A stretch of 64,000 nucleotides of DNA from Streptomyces spirodelae. Its GTDB lineage: Bacteria; Actinomycetota; Actinomycetes; Streptomycetales; Streptomycetaceae. The position numbers were made by a program, and so were the translations under genes. The stretch covers positions 124,001 to 188,000 of the forward strand of contig NZ_JAFFZN010000002.1 of NCBI RefSeq assembly GCF_017676385.1, given 5' to 3'. Below are positions 7,886 through 18,627 of the stretch, in pieces. Position 1 is the stretch's first letter, and each line of letters begins with the position of its first letter. Below the pieces are notes generated by a model. It was not told the origin of the DNA. It did not search any database and was given only the letters and a program-made list of their open reading frames with translations.

Positions 7886-9364
7886 TCACCCCACCGAGCG
7901 CGGCATCCGCAGGCCCACCGCCACCAGCGCCAGCAGCCCGCAGCCCTGCACCGCCAGTACCGCGCCCAGCGCTTCCCGCATGCCGAAGTGCGGTATCAGG
8001 GCGAGGAAGAGGGAGCCCAGGGTGGCGACGCCCAGGGCGAGCCCGGACTGCTGGGCCGTGGCGGCGAGGCCGCTGCCCGCACCGGCGCGGTCGGCGGGAA
8101 CGCCGGAGAGCAGGATGCGGAAATAGGTGGGCAGTTGCAGTCCCTGTCCCACGCCGCACAGCGCCAGCCCCGGTGCCAGCGCGACCGGCGGCAGGCCGGG
8201 CCACTGCGCGAAGACGGCGATCAACAGCGCCCCCAGTCCCGCGCCCTGCGCCACCGCGCTGAACGCCAGCACCCGTCCCGCGCCGAGCCGTTCGGTCAGC
8301 TTGGGTGCCCGTACGGAGGCGACGAACTGAGCCAGCCCCATCGGCACCATGGTGAGGCCCGCTTCCAGGGCTCCGTAGCGCAGCCCCCGCTGCAGCAGCA
8401 GTGCGCTTTCGAACATGAAGCTGCTGAAGCCCAGAAAGATCGGCGTTCCGGCGAGCAGTCCGCGCCGTACGCCGCTCTCGCGCAGCAGCGAGGGCGGCAG
8501 CAGCGGGCTGCGGCCCTCCCGCTCCTCCCGGCGTTCGACGGCGAAGAAGGCGTACGCCAGCACGGCGGCAGCGACCAGCAGCGCGACCGCCCACCAGGGC
8601 CAGCCCGCCGCACGGCCCTCCGTCAGCGGCAGCAGCAACGCGCCCAGTGCGCACGCCAGCAGTACGGTTCCGGTGAGGTCACCCCGCGCGGGCGCTTCCG
8701 AGCGGCTGTCGGGCACCGTACGGACTCCCAGCGCCAGCGCGACCAGCACCACCGGAACGTTGATCAGGAAGATCGCCCGCCAGCCGGTGCCCGCCAGGTC
8801 GGCGGCGACCAGGACGCCGCCCAGCACCTGTCCGGTGACGATGGATATCCCGCCGACCGAGCCGAACAGGCCGATGGCGCGAGCCCGTACCCGCCCCTCG
8901 CTCGTGGCGTGGATGGTGGCGAGCACCTGCGGGAACAGCATCGCGGAGGCCGCGCCCTGCGCCATTCGCGCGGCGATCAGCCACCACACTCCGGGCGCGA
9001 ACCCGCAGGCGAGCGAGGTGAGGCCGAAGGCGGCGACGCCCCAGATGAAGAGCCGCCGCCGTCCGAAGGTGTCGCCCAGCCGTCCGCCCAGCACGAGCAG
9101 CGAGGCGTAGGCGACGGCGTAACTGGCGACGACCATCTCCAGCGCCGCGGGGGAGGCGTGGAGGTCGGCTTCGATGCTGGGGAAGGCCACGTTGACGACA
9201 AAGAAGTCGATCATGGGCAGCGCGGCGCCCAGCAGCAGGGTGAACAGCCCGAGGGGGCGGAGTGCGCCGGAGGCCCGGGGCACCCTCCCCGCGCCTGCCG
9301 GGGGTGCGGGCTGCCCGCCGCCGGGCCCGGGCCGCGCGGTCGTGGTGGTGGCTTCGTGACTCAT
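7886..9364 (-). CDS. MFS multidrug transporter, DHA2 (14-TM) family
   Basis: 492 residues from the ATG complementary to 9362-9364. Motif A LGGRLGDTFGRRRLF follows the second membrane helix, and IDFFVVNVAFPSIEADL in helix 1 is typical of DHA2 drug:H+ antiporters (EmrB/QacA group). About 14 hydrophobic segments are spread over the protein. It probably exports a toxic organic compound across the cell membrane. It is divergent from the XRE regulator at 9466, and the 101-nt gap is packed with copies of one dyad, so repression by that regulator with relief by ligand is likely (inference). Confidence 0.95.
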   Translation of the reverse strand: MSHEATTTTARPGPGGGQPAPPAGAGRVPRASGALRPLGLFTLLLGAALPMIDFFVVNVAFPSIEADLHASPAALEMVVASYAVAYASLLVLGGRLGDTFGRRRLFIWGVAAFGLTSLACGFAPGVWWLIAARMAQGAASAMLFPQVLATIHATSEGRVRARAIGLFGSVGGISIVTGQVLGGVLVAADLAGTGWRAIFLINVPVVLVALALGVRTVPDSRSEAPARGDLTGTVLLACALGALLLPLTEGRAAGWPWWAVALLVAAAVLAYAFFAVERREEREGRSPLLPPSLLRESGVRRGLLAGTPIFLGFSSFMFESALLLQRGLRYGALEAGLTMVPMGLAQFVASVRAPKLTERLGAGRVLAFSAVAQGAGLGALLIAVFAQWPGLPPVALAPGLALCGVGQGLQLPTYFRILLSGVPADRAGAGSGLAATAQQSGLALGVATLGSLFLALIPHFGMREALGAVLAVQGCGLLALVAVGLRMPRSVG

Positions 9365-9392
9365 GACCACGAGCCTCGGCCGACCTTCAGTG

Positions 9393-9466
9393 TGGTACCA
9401 GACGGTCCTCATCCTGGTATGACGACTACCTGGCACCAGGACGCGATCTGCCTCACCCTGGTGCCA
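9393..9466. promoter_or_regulatory. multiple CTGGTRCCA operator sites between MFS and XRE genes
   Basis: Seen directly: TGGTACCA (9393-9400), CCTGGTA (9413-9419), the palindrome CCTGGCACCAGG (9429-9440) and CCTGGTGCCA (9457-9466). TGGCACCAGG (9431-9440) and CCTGGTGCCA (9457-9466) form a perfect 10-bp inverted repeat. The last A is the first base of the regulator ATG, so binding there would block its translation start region as well as transcription. Confidence 0.75.
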
Positions 9467-10428
9467 TGAGCGTCACCACCGGCCCCGGCGAAGCGGAGGC
9501 GTCCCCATCCGCAGCGAAGGCTTCCGCAGCGAAGGCTTCCGCAGTGGAGGCTTCCGCAGTGGAGGCTTCCGCAGTGGAGGCGTCCGCGCCCGCCGACAGC
9601 GTGCGCCGCGAGCTCCTCGCGGCGTTCCTGCGCAGCAGGCGTGAGCGGATCAAGCCCGAGCAGGTGGGCCTGCCGCGCGGCCCGCGCCGCCGTACGCCGG
9701 GGCTGCGCCGCGAGGAGGTGGCGCACCTCTCGTCAGTCGGTGTGACCTGGTACACCTGGCTGGAGCAGGCCCGGAACATCCAGGTCTCGGCGCAGGTGCT
9801 GGACTCCCTCTCGCGGGCGCTGATGCTGGACACCAGCGAGCGCGCCCATCTGTTCGCGCTCGCTGGCACGGCCGACCCGACGCCCGCGGCCGAGACGACG
9901 GTGCTGCCGCCCGGCATCCGCAAGATGCTCACCCAGCTCGAACCGTTCCCGGCCTGTGTGCAGAACGCGCGCTACGACATCCTGGCCTACAACCGCGTCT
10001 ACGGCCGGCTGCTCGGCGACCTGGACGCGCATCAGCGCGAGAACCGCAACTGCATGTGGCTGGCCTTCACCGACCCCGACTGGGCGGCCGCCATGCCGGA
10101 CCGGCAGGAGACGGTCCGGCTGATGGTGGCACGCTTCCGCTCCCGGATGGCCGAGCACCTGGCCGAGCCCGCCTGGAAGGCACTGCTCAAACGGATGGAG
10201 CGGTCCTCACCGGAGTTCCGCGAGCTGTGGGAGCGGCACGAGGTGGCTCGCGCTGTCGACCAGACCAAGCGATTCCGCAACGCGCACGTCGGCATGCTGT
10301 CCTTCACGTACCACGGGCTGTGGCTCGGCCCTGCCGAGGGCGCGCGCCTGGGCACGTACGTACCGCAGGACGAGGAGACTCAGACGCGGATCGAGCGCCT
10401 GCTCCGGCTGATCGAGGCCGGAGGGTAG
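9466..10428 (+). CDS. XRE regulator with MmyB-like ligand-binding domain
   Basis: 320 residues. The first 40 residues are a low-complexity Ala/Ser/Lys/Glu stretch encoded by five tandem 15-bp repeats. The XRE HTH follows at about 45-115 (LRREEVAHLSSVGVTWYTWL, ARNIQVSAQVLDSLSRAL). Residues 150-310 match the MmyB-like domain, a PAS-like fold that binds fatty acids in studied members (QNARYDILAYNRVYGRLLG, CMWLAFTDPDW). It is divergent from the DHA2 exporter and probably its local regulator. Its start codon lies inside the operator cluster, suggesting autoregulation and possibly a leaderless transcript. Confidence 0.93.
   Translation: MSVTTGPGEAEASPSAAKASAAKASAVEASAVEASAVEASAPADSVRRELLAAFLRSRRERIKPEQVGLPRGPRRRTPGLRREEVAHLSSVGVTWYTWLEQARNIQVSAQVLDSLSRALMLDTSERAHLFALAGTADPTPAAETTVLPPGIRKMLTQLEPFPACVQNARYDILAYNRVYGRLLGDLDAHQRENRNCMWLAFTDPDWAAAMPDRQETVRLMVARFRSRMAEHLAEPAWKALLKRMERSSPEFRELWERHEVARAVDQTKRFRNAHVGMLSFTYHGLWLGPAEGARLGTYVPQDEETQTRIERLLRLIEAGG
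9511..9585 (+). repeat. five tandem 15-bp repeats in the N-terminus of the XRE gene
   Basis: Units at 9511, 9526, 9541, 9556 and 9571. The first two read GCAGCGAAGGCTTCC, the next two GCAGTGGAGGCTTCC and the last differs at one base. They encode AAKAS/AVEAS pentapeptides. The two sequence classes imply at least two rounds of duplication. Confidence 0.95.
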
Positions 10429-10509
10429 GCGGGGGCCCGGACCCGGATGGGGGACAATGGGGAGCTGACCTTGCCCCGCGCACTGAACGATCCGGAGGAA
10501 CCCCTGCTC

Positions 10510-11649
10510 ATGGCCCGGCCGCTGCACATCGGAGAGCACACCGTCCAGCCGCCTGTGGTGCTGGCGCCGATGGCTGGGATCACCAATGCTCCGTTCCGGA
10601 CGCTGTGCCGGGAGTTCTCCGGCGGACGTGGGCTGTTCGTCAGCGAGATGATCACCACCCGGGCGCTGGTGGAACGCAACGAGAAGACGATGCAGCTCGT
10701 GCACTTCGACGCGAGCGAGAAACCGCGCTCCATCCAGCTGTACGGGGTCGACCCGGTGACGGTCGGCAAGGCGGTGCGGATGATCGCCGACGAGGACCTG
10801 GCCGACCACATCGACCTCAACTTCGGCTGCCCCGTCCCCAAGGTCACCCGCAAGGGGGGCGGTTCCGCGCTGCCCTACAAGCGGCCGCTGCTGCGCGCCA
10901 TCCTGCACGAGGCCGTCAGCAACGCGGACGGGCGCCCGGTGACGATGAAGATGCGCAAGGGCATCGACGACGAGCACCTGACGTATCTGGACGCCGGCCG
11001 TATCGCCGTCGAGGAGGGCGTCACCGCCATCGCGCTGCACGGCCGCACGGCGGCCCAGCACTACGGCGGGACCGCGGACTGGGACGCCATCGCACGCCTC
11101 AAGGAGGCCGTTCCGGAAATCCCCGTCCTGGGCAACGGTGACATCTGGTCGGCCGACGACGCGGTGCGCATGATGCGCGAGACCGGTTGCGACGGTGTCG
11201 TGGTCGGGCGCGGCTGCCTGGGCCGGCCCTGGCTGTTCGCCGATCTGGTGGCCGCGCTGGCAGGGGACGGCACGCAGGCGTACGCGCGGCCCACGCTGGC
11301 CGAGGTCGCCGACGTCATGGTGCGGCACGCGCGGCTGCTGGGGGAGTGGCTGGGGGACGAGGGGCGCGGCGTCATCGACTTCCGCAAGCACGTCGCCTGG
11401 TACACCAAGGGCTTCTCGGTCGGCTCCGAGATGCGCAAGCGGCTGGCCGTCGCCGGTTCGCTGGCTCAGTTGCGCGCGCTCCTCGACGAGCTGGACCTGT
11501 CCCAGGAGTGGCCGGAAGGCGCCGACGGCCCGCGCGGCCGGACCCACTCCCGCAACAAGGTCGTGCTGCCCGATGGCTGGCTGGACGACCCGTACGAGTG
11601 CGGCACGGGCGTCGGCACGGACGCCGAGCTGGACACCTCCGGCGGTTAG
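10510..11649 (+). CDS. dusB: tRNA-dihydrouridine synthase
   Basis: 379 residues. Start at 10510 follows GGAGGA at 10494-10499; an upstream in-frame ATG at 10447 lacks a ribosome site. The enzyme reduces uridine in the tRNA D-loop with FMN and NADPH. APMAGITNAPFR (19-30) is the FMN-binding entry, NFGCPVPKVT (104-113) carries catalytic Cys107, and KMRKGIDDEH, ALHGRTAAQHYGG and GNGDIWS complete the Dus barrel. Length fits the DusB/NifR3 group of actinomycetes. Followed by a nested hairpin terminator. Confidence 0.96.
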   Translation: MARPLHIGEHTVQPPVVLAPMAGITNAPFRTLCREFSGGRGLFVSEMITTRALVERNEKTMQLVHFDASEKPRSIQLYGVDPVTVGKAVRMIADEDLADHIDLNFGCPVPKVTRKGGGSALPYKRPLLRAILHEAVSNADGRPVTMKMRKGIDDEHLTYLDAGRIAVEEGVTAIALHGRTAAQHYGGTADWDAIARLKEAVPEIPVLGNGDIWSADDAVRMMRETGCDGVVVGRGCLGRPWLFADLVAALAGDGTQAYARPTLAEVADVMVRHARLLGEWLGDEGRGVIDFRKHVAWYTKGFSVGSEMRKRLAVAGSLAQLRALLDELDLSQEWPEGADGPRGRTHSRNKVVLPDGWLDDPYECGTGVGTDAELDTSGG

Positions 11650-11662
11650 GCCGCGTCCCTCT

Positions 11663-11711
11663 GCTGCGCTTGGGCAGTCTGCGCCAGGGGCGCAGGGTGG
11701 GCAAGCGCAGC
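11663..11711. terminator. nested hairpin terminator between dusB and the GGCT-like gene
   Basis: GCTGCGCTTG (11663-11672) pairs with CAAGCGCAGC (11702-11711), and inside it CTGCGCC (11679-11685) pairs with GGCGCAG (11689-11695). No U-tract is present, as is usual for high-GC actinomycete terminators. It lies between convergent genes. Confidence 0.7.
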
Positions 11712-11731
11712 CCCCATGCGGGGTGCCAGGC

Positions 11732-12181
11732 TCAGAACCCCTCCAGCCGTGCGGCGTACCGGTCCAACTGCCGCTCCGCGAAGGCGTCCGCCTCCCAGTT
11801 CTCCGGGAGGACCTCACCCGGGGCCGCCCAGGTGTACGACCAGACCGTGCCCGGGCCCGGCAAACCCCTGGCCCCGCTGTCCACCATCAAAGGCACCAGC
11901 TCGTACTCGTCGTCCTCGAAGTCGTCCAACGCCCGCCATTCGCGGGCGCTCAGCCCACTCAGCAGCAGCCCGGACGCGGTCTGCCCCGGCGCCGGGACGA
12001 GACCGGGATACGGGCGGCGCGCGAGTGCCGCCGTGCGCCAGCCGGTGGTGGCGGCCGGGGTCGTGGAGGGCACCCGGCCGAGGAGAGCGGCGAGGATGCG
12101 GCCGAAGCGGAGGGTGCCGTAGACGAAGAGGGCGTCGGCCGTGGGATCGACGGGGGAGAGGCGGGTCGTCGGCTCGGTCAT
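11732..12181 (-). CDS. gamma-glutamylcyclotransferase-like (AIG2/GGCT fold) protein
   Basis: 149 residues from the ATG complementary to 12179-12181. FVYGTLRFGRI near residues 19-29 is the YGTL substrate loop of the GGCT/AIG2 family, and EWRALDDFEDDEYELV holds the central acidic residue expected to act as general acid/base (LDDFE). Members cyclise gamma-glutamyl peptides, but many bacterial ones have no assigned substrate. It is a single gene, convergent with dusB and divergent from ppdK. Confidence 0.88.
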   Translation of the reverse strand: MTEPTTRLSPVDPTADALFVYGTLRFGRILAALLGRVPSTTPAATTGWRTAALARRPYPGLVPAPGQTASGLLLSGLSAREWRALDDFEDDEYELVPLMVDSGARGLPGPGTVWSYTWAAPGEVLPENWEADAFAERQLDRYAARLEGF

Positions 12182-12603
12182 CCGGGCAATGTACTGCGGC
12201 CCGCGATCCCGGTTTCCGCCGCCCAGCACCGGTCCGCATAGTGAGACATTCACCCGTTCAGCGCAGTGATTCGCGCCACCTTGATCAGGGGTGCGCTCAG
12301 ATGAGCGCTCAGATGTGAGCTGTACATCTCCAAGGAGCGGACCGGGGTTTTACCGACCCTTGGTTTCCGAGTCGTAGGCCGCACTACTCTCAGTGAGGGA
12401 ATCTCGGGGCTCGAGTGGCGCACGGTCACCATCCATTCGAGTTGTGAATGGTATGCCCAATCACCCCGAACGGCCCCGCACTTTCGATCTCTCGGCAGAC
12501 GGGTGGTTACAGCCGTGTGACGTGCCGTTGGACGTACTCGCAAGCCTTTGATCTGGGTACGCTCCCCGCCGTCAGGGCAGCCGACCACGAGGAGCCGAGT
12601 CCG
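12182..12603. other. 422-nt intergenic region upstream of ppdK
   Basis: No gene is supported here. Two structures are visible: CCAAGG near 12331 facing CCTTGG near 12358 around a GC-rich core (possible leader hairpin), and the dyad CCATTC (12433-12438) / GAATGG (12446-12451). Either could control ppdK. An open frame continues upstream of the ppdK start to 12448 but lacks conserved sequence. Confidence 0.5.
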
Positions 12604-15393
<2,790 letters not shown>

Positions 15394-15453
15394 GCCATTC
15401 AACCGCCGGGCTCCCGTTCCGCACCCACCCTCACCGCGGAACGGCCCGGACCA

Positions 15454-15485
15454 GGAGGCGGCACCCGTGCGGGGGTGCCGCCTCC
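15454..15485 (+). terminator. ppdK terminator
   Basis: GGAGGCGGCACCC (15454-15466) pairs perfectly over 13 bp with GGGTGCCGCCTCC (15473-15485) around a 6-nt loop, 60 nt past the ppdK stop. Confidence 0.85.
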
Positions 15486-15552
15486 ACTGTTTGCCAGGAC
15501 CGATGCCAGTGCGCCCCTTGCTGCGCATCACGGACTGCGGGTGTGTGCCGGC

Positions 15553-15590
15553 TGGTCGCGCAGTTCCCCGCACCCCTGACGGGGCGCGTT
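15553..15590. repeat. Streptomyces-type intergenic repeat, copy A
   Basis: The core GTCGCGCAGTTCCCCGC is followed by ACCCCTGACGGGGCGCGT. It lies between the 3' ends of ppdK and the thioredoxin gene. Copies B (43271-43306) and C (27088-27120, inverted) share the core. CCCC and CGCG segments can pair with GGGG and CGCG to form a bulged hairpin, so a role as a bidirectional terminator is plausible. Confidence 0.7.
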
Positions 15591-15600
15591 CTCCCTCGGC

Positions 15601-15942
15601 TCAGTGCGCCTCGTCCAGGCCCAGCTGTTCGACCAGGCGGCGCTTGGGCTGGGCGCCCACGACGGACCGGGCGGGCTCCCCACCACGGAAGAGAACAAGC
15701 GTCGGCATCGACAGAACGCCGTACGCGGCCTGCGTCTCAGGGTTCCGGTCCACATCGAGGGAGACGACCTTCAAGGTGTCCGGGCGCTCCTCGGCGATCT
15801 GCGCGAGCACGGGCGCCACCATCCGGCACGGCGGGCACCAGTCGGCGGTGAAGTCGACCAGCACGGGGATGTCGGAGCGCAGCACCTCCTCGGCGAACGT
15901 CGCGTCCGTGACTTCCCGCAGGTGTGCGGTTGTTGCGCTCAT
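15601..15942 (-). CDS. trxA: thioredoxin
   Basis: 113 residues with the redox motif WCPPC at 35-39, cis-proline loop SMPTLVLF and the standard C-terminal helix. WCPPC instead of WCGPC is a common variant in actinobacterial secondary thioredoxins and shifts the redox potential in studied examples. Cytosolic dithiol reductant. Its ATG overlaps the stop of the upstream MerR gene (ATGA, 15939-15942), so its expression follows that regulator. The main trx/trxB pair of the cell is probably elsewhere. Confidence 0.96.
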   Translation of the reverse strand: MSATTAHLREVTDATFAEEVLRSDIPVLVDFTADWCPPCRMVAPVLAQIAEERPDTLKVVSLDVDRNPETQAAYGVLSMPTLVLFRGGEPARSVVGAQPKRRLVEQLGLDEAH

Positions 15943-16394
15943 GGGTCTTCGTCTCCCTGGTGTCCCTGTGGCGTGTCCGGCGACGGGCCGGGCAGGCTCA
16001 GCTCGCACCGGGGCTCGGGGCCGCGCGGCAAGCCCGCCGCGGCCTCCACCTCGGCACGGGCCAGCCGCGCCGCGACCTCGTCCCGTACGGAGCGCAGATC
16101 GGCCATGCACGCGTCCAGCTCGGCGAGCTTGCGGCGGTAGACCTCCAGCGAGTCGGGGCAGGAGTCGCCCGCCGGGTGGCCGGCGCGCAGGCACTCCACG
16201 AACGGCCGGGTCTCCTCCAGCTCGAAGCCGTTCTCGCGCAGGGCCCTGATCTGCCGCAGCACTCGCAGATCGTCCTCGTCGAACGTGCGGTACCCGTGCG
16301 CGTCCCGCGAAACGGTCAGCAGACCCCGCGACTCGTAGTAGCGCAGGGTGCGCGTGGTCGTACCGGCGCGCTTTGCCAGCTCCCCGATGCGCAT
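15939..16394 (-). CDS. MerR family regulator coupled to thioredoxin
   Basis: 151 residues. The MerR HTH is at 1-70 (MRIGELAKRAGTTTRTLRYY, ESRGLL, GYRTFDEDDLRVL), followed by the dimerisation helix. Cysteines at about 68 (VECL), 78 (SCPDS), 95 (DACM) and 129 (RCEL) could sense thiol or oxidative stress, but they do not form the SoxR iron-sulphur pattern. Translationally coupled to the thioredoxin gene, so it likely activates its own operon through the 18-bp dyad at 16466-16483 (inference). Confidence 0.93.
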   Translation of the reverse strand: MRIGELAKRAGTTTRTLRYYESRGLLTVSRDAHGYRTFDEDDLRVLRQIRALRENGFELEETRPFVECLRAGHPAGDSCPDSLEVYRRKLAELDACMADLRSVRDEVAARLARAEVEAAAGLPRGPEPRCELSLPGPSPDTPQGHQGDEDP

Positions 16395-16465
16395 ACGGTC
16401 CTCCTTTCCGCGTGCTCCGCCGCGTTGGTCCGCCGTGCTCTCGTACGGTGCTCGGCACGCTATGG

Positions 16466-16483
16466 GTTGACGCGGACGTCAAC
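16466..16483 (-). promoter_or_regulatory. MerR-type operator upstream of merR-trx
   Basis: GTTGACG (16466-16472), CGGA, CGTCAAC (16477-16483): a perfect 7-bp inverted repeat in an 18-bp site, the size normally bound by MerR proteins between -35 and -10. A further CGTCAAC occurs at about 16507-16513. Confidence 0.65.
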
Positions 16484-16536
16484 GCAACAGAAATCCACGC
16501 AGCAGACGTCAACGCAGCAGCGGAGCAGAAGCATGC

Positions 16537-17457
16537 CTAGGAGGGCACCGCGTAGGTGACCCCGGTCAGCTGCTCGGAGGCCGCCCACAGCCGTTCGGCG
16601 GCCACATCGCTGAGCGTCCAGGGCGCCCGCCAGGCCGGCACCGGGGCGCCCCGCCAGCCCAGCACACGCGGCCCCGTGAAGGAGTCCGGTGCCACCCTGG
16701 GCGCCGTCGCGGCGTAGAGGATCGGCAACGCGCCCGCGTCCGCGGACTGGGCGACGAGCCGGTTGCCCAGCGCCATCACGCGCTCCACGGCTCTGCGGCC
16801 CTCCAGCCGCGCCCCCGCTGTCTGGAGGTTGGTCGCGGCGTAGCCCGGGTGCGCGGCCGCCGCGATCAGCGGGGTGTCGGCCAGGAGGTGGGCCAACTCG
16901 TGGGTGAAGAGCAGATTGGCGGTCTTGGAACGGGCATAGGCGACCCAGCGCCGGTAGGAGTGCTCACTGTTGAGGTCCGCGATGTCGACGTTGGCCAGCA
17001 GATGGGCGAAGCTGGAGACGGTGACGACGCGTGGGGCGCGGGCGGCCAGCAACCGGTCCAGCAGCAGCCCGGTGAGGGCGAAGTGCCCCAGATGGTTGAC
17101 GCCGAACTGGCGCTCGAAACCGTCGGCCGTCCTGCCGTACGGCAGCGCCATCACACCCGCGTTGTTGATCAGCAGGTCCACCCGGTCGTCCGGCAGCTCT
17201 TTGGCGAAGGCCCGCACCGACGCCAGATCGCCCAGGTCGAGCCTGCGCAGCTCGGTGCGCGGCCCCGCTTCCGGCAGCTCCTCGACGAGCGCGTCCCGCG
17301 CGCGCCTGCCGCGCTCCTCGTCCCGGCAGGCCAGTACGACGCGGGCGCCGCGGCGTGCCAGCTCCCGGGCCGTGACGAGACCGAGCCCGCTGTTCGCGCC
17401 GGTCACGACCGCCGTACGGCCGCTCTGATCCGGGATGTTCCGCGCTGTCCAGCCCAT
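16537..17457 (-). CDS. short-chain dehydrogenase/reductase
   Basis: 306 residues. Rossmann motif TGANSGLG at 19-26, NNAG at 98-101, catalytic Ser148/149 (VTVSSF), Tyr174 and Lys178 (YARSK). Arg44 after the second strand (LACRDEERG) suggests NADP(H) preference. Length and the protochlorophyllide-reductase/retinol-dehydrogenase-like arrangement put it in the extended group of actinobacterial SDRs that act on lipophilic alcohols or ketones; the substrate is unknown. Single gene, divergent from aroQ. Confidence 0.93.
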   Translation of the reverse strand: MGWTARNIPDQSGRTAVVTGANSGLGLVTARELARRGARVVLACRDEERGRRARDALVEELPEAGPRTELRRLDLGDLASVRAFAKELPDDRVDLLINNAGVMALPYGRTADGFERQFGVNHLGHFALTGLLLDRLLAARAPRVVTVSSFAHLLANVDIADLNSEHSYRRWVAYARSKTANLLFTHELAHLLADTPLIAAAAHPGYAATNLQTAGARLEGRRAVERVMALGNRLVAQSADAGALPILYAATAPRVAPDSFTGPRVLGWRGAPVPAWRAPWTLSDVAAERLWAASEQLTGVTYAVPS

Positions 17458-17582
17458 CGCTCGCCCTGCTCCTCGCCTTGACGGCCCCCTCGTCCGAGGA
17501 GGCTAGCGGCACGCCTCCGGACGGTCGAGGCCGGAAGCACCGCGACCGGGAAGCGGCCCCCAGGGGGCTCTAGGCTGCACCC

Positions 17583-18092
17583 ATGAACGCGAACCCTCCC
17601 TCCGCTGCACCTGGCTCCACACGGCCGCGGGTGCTGCTGCTGCACGGTCCCAACCTCAACCTGCTCGGCGAGCGCGACCGGGCCACCTACGGCAGCACCA
17701 CCCTGCGGGACGTCGAGGAGCGCACCACGGCGCTCGGCCTGGAGCTGGGCGCCGAGGTCCGCTGTGCCCAGAGCAACAGCGAGGGAGCGCTCATCGACCT
17801 GATCCACGCCACCCGCGGCGGCGACGACGGCATCGTCTTCAACCCCGGCGCCTACGCGCACTACAGCTACGCGCTGCGGGACGCCCTGGAGGCCGTCGCC
17901 GGGCTCGGCATTCCGTGCGTGGAGGTGCACATCTCCAACGTGCACGCCCGTGAGCCCTTCCGGCACACCTCGGTGACCGCTCCCGTGTGTCAGGGGATGG
18001 TCTCCGGGCACGGCATCTTCGGCTACGAGCTGGCGCTGCGTTCGGTACTGCACCGCATCGCGGAGTGGAGCGCCGCCCGGGGGAACGCCTGA
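17583..18092 (+). CDS. aroQ: type II 3-dehydroquinate dehydratase
   Basis: 169 residues. Converts 3-dehydroquinate to 3-dehydroshikimate in the shikimate pathway. LLLHGPNLNLLGERD (18-32), the flexible-loop Tyr36 (ATYG), CAQSNSEGALIDLIHA (61-76), NPGAYAHYS (88-96) and VEVHISNVHAREPFRH (113-128, His116) are the full active-site set. The N-terminus is about 15 residues longer than the family core. It stands alone rather than in an aro operon. Confidence 0.97.
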   Translation: MNANPPSAAPGSTRPRVLLLHGPNLNLLGERDRATYGSTTLRDVEERTTALGLELGAEVRCAQSNSEGALIDLIHATRGGDDGIVFNPGAYAHYSYALRDALEAVAGLGIPCVEVHISNVHAREPFRHTSVTAPVCQGMVSGHGIFGYELALRSVLHRIAEWSAARGNA

Positions 18093-18149
18093 CCGGCCGA
18101 CCGGCCCAGCGGGACCGGCCCAGCTGTCGGCCGCCGACCGGTGGCCGGG

Positions 18150-18473
18150 TCAGTCCGTGCCCGTGACGGCCGTCAGGATGAACACGGAGTCCTCCAGCGC
18201 GAGCACACCGTGCCGCAGATGCGGGACCCGCTGGATCTGCCCCGCACCGACATCCTGATCGGCGGTGCCTTCGGTGAGCCGGATGGAGCCCTGGAGGACG
18301 TGGACGCTCGACGCGGGAGGCGTGTTGTGCTCCTCCAGGGACGCACCCTCCGTCAGCGCGATGACGGACTGCCGCAGCGGTCCGTCGTGCAGGAAGAGGT
18401 ACGCGCTGCGGCCGTGCGGGTCTTTCCTTGCCAGCGCCAGGTGCTCGGCGGCCAGGGCGGTCACATCATCCAT
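18150..18473 (-). CDS. small cupin-domain protein
   Basis: 107 residues from the ATG complementary to 18471-18473. A single cupin barrel: LEEHNTPPASSVHVLQGSIRL carries the first-motif His/Glu region and RVPHLRHGVLALEDSVFIL the second. Metal ligands appear partly conserved (H in EEHN, H in HLRHG). Such one-domain cupins often bind a small ligand or metal without known catalysis. Single gene convergent with aroQ; imperfect TGACCGGCC/GGCCGGGTCA repeats between them may terminate both. Confidence 0.85.
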   Translation of the reverse strand: MDDVTALAAEHLALARKDPHGRSAYLFLHDGPLRQSVIALTEGASLEEHNTPPASSVHVLQGSIRLTEGTADQDVGAGQIQRVPHLRHGVLALEDSVFILTAVTGTD

Positions 18474-18627
18474 GCGTCCATCGTGCCCCGCATGCCACAC
18501 GATGCAACTGGGCGACCCGCGGTACGCCCGTGGATTCCCTCCGCGGATTCCCTCCGCGGGCTCCGTCGTCCGGGCCCGGTGTCGTGCACCCGGCCCTCGT
18601 GTCGTGCCGGCCGGGCCGGTCCTGCGG

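Noticed and set aside
9511..9585. Possible CRISPR-like array
   Set aside because: The repeats are directly adjacent with no spacers, lie in frame in a gene, and no cas genes are present.
12448..12603. N-terminal extension of PpdK from the ATG at 12448
   Set aside because: The extra 52 residues show no conservation with the enzyme family, whereas GTG 12604 has a GAGGAG ribosome site.
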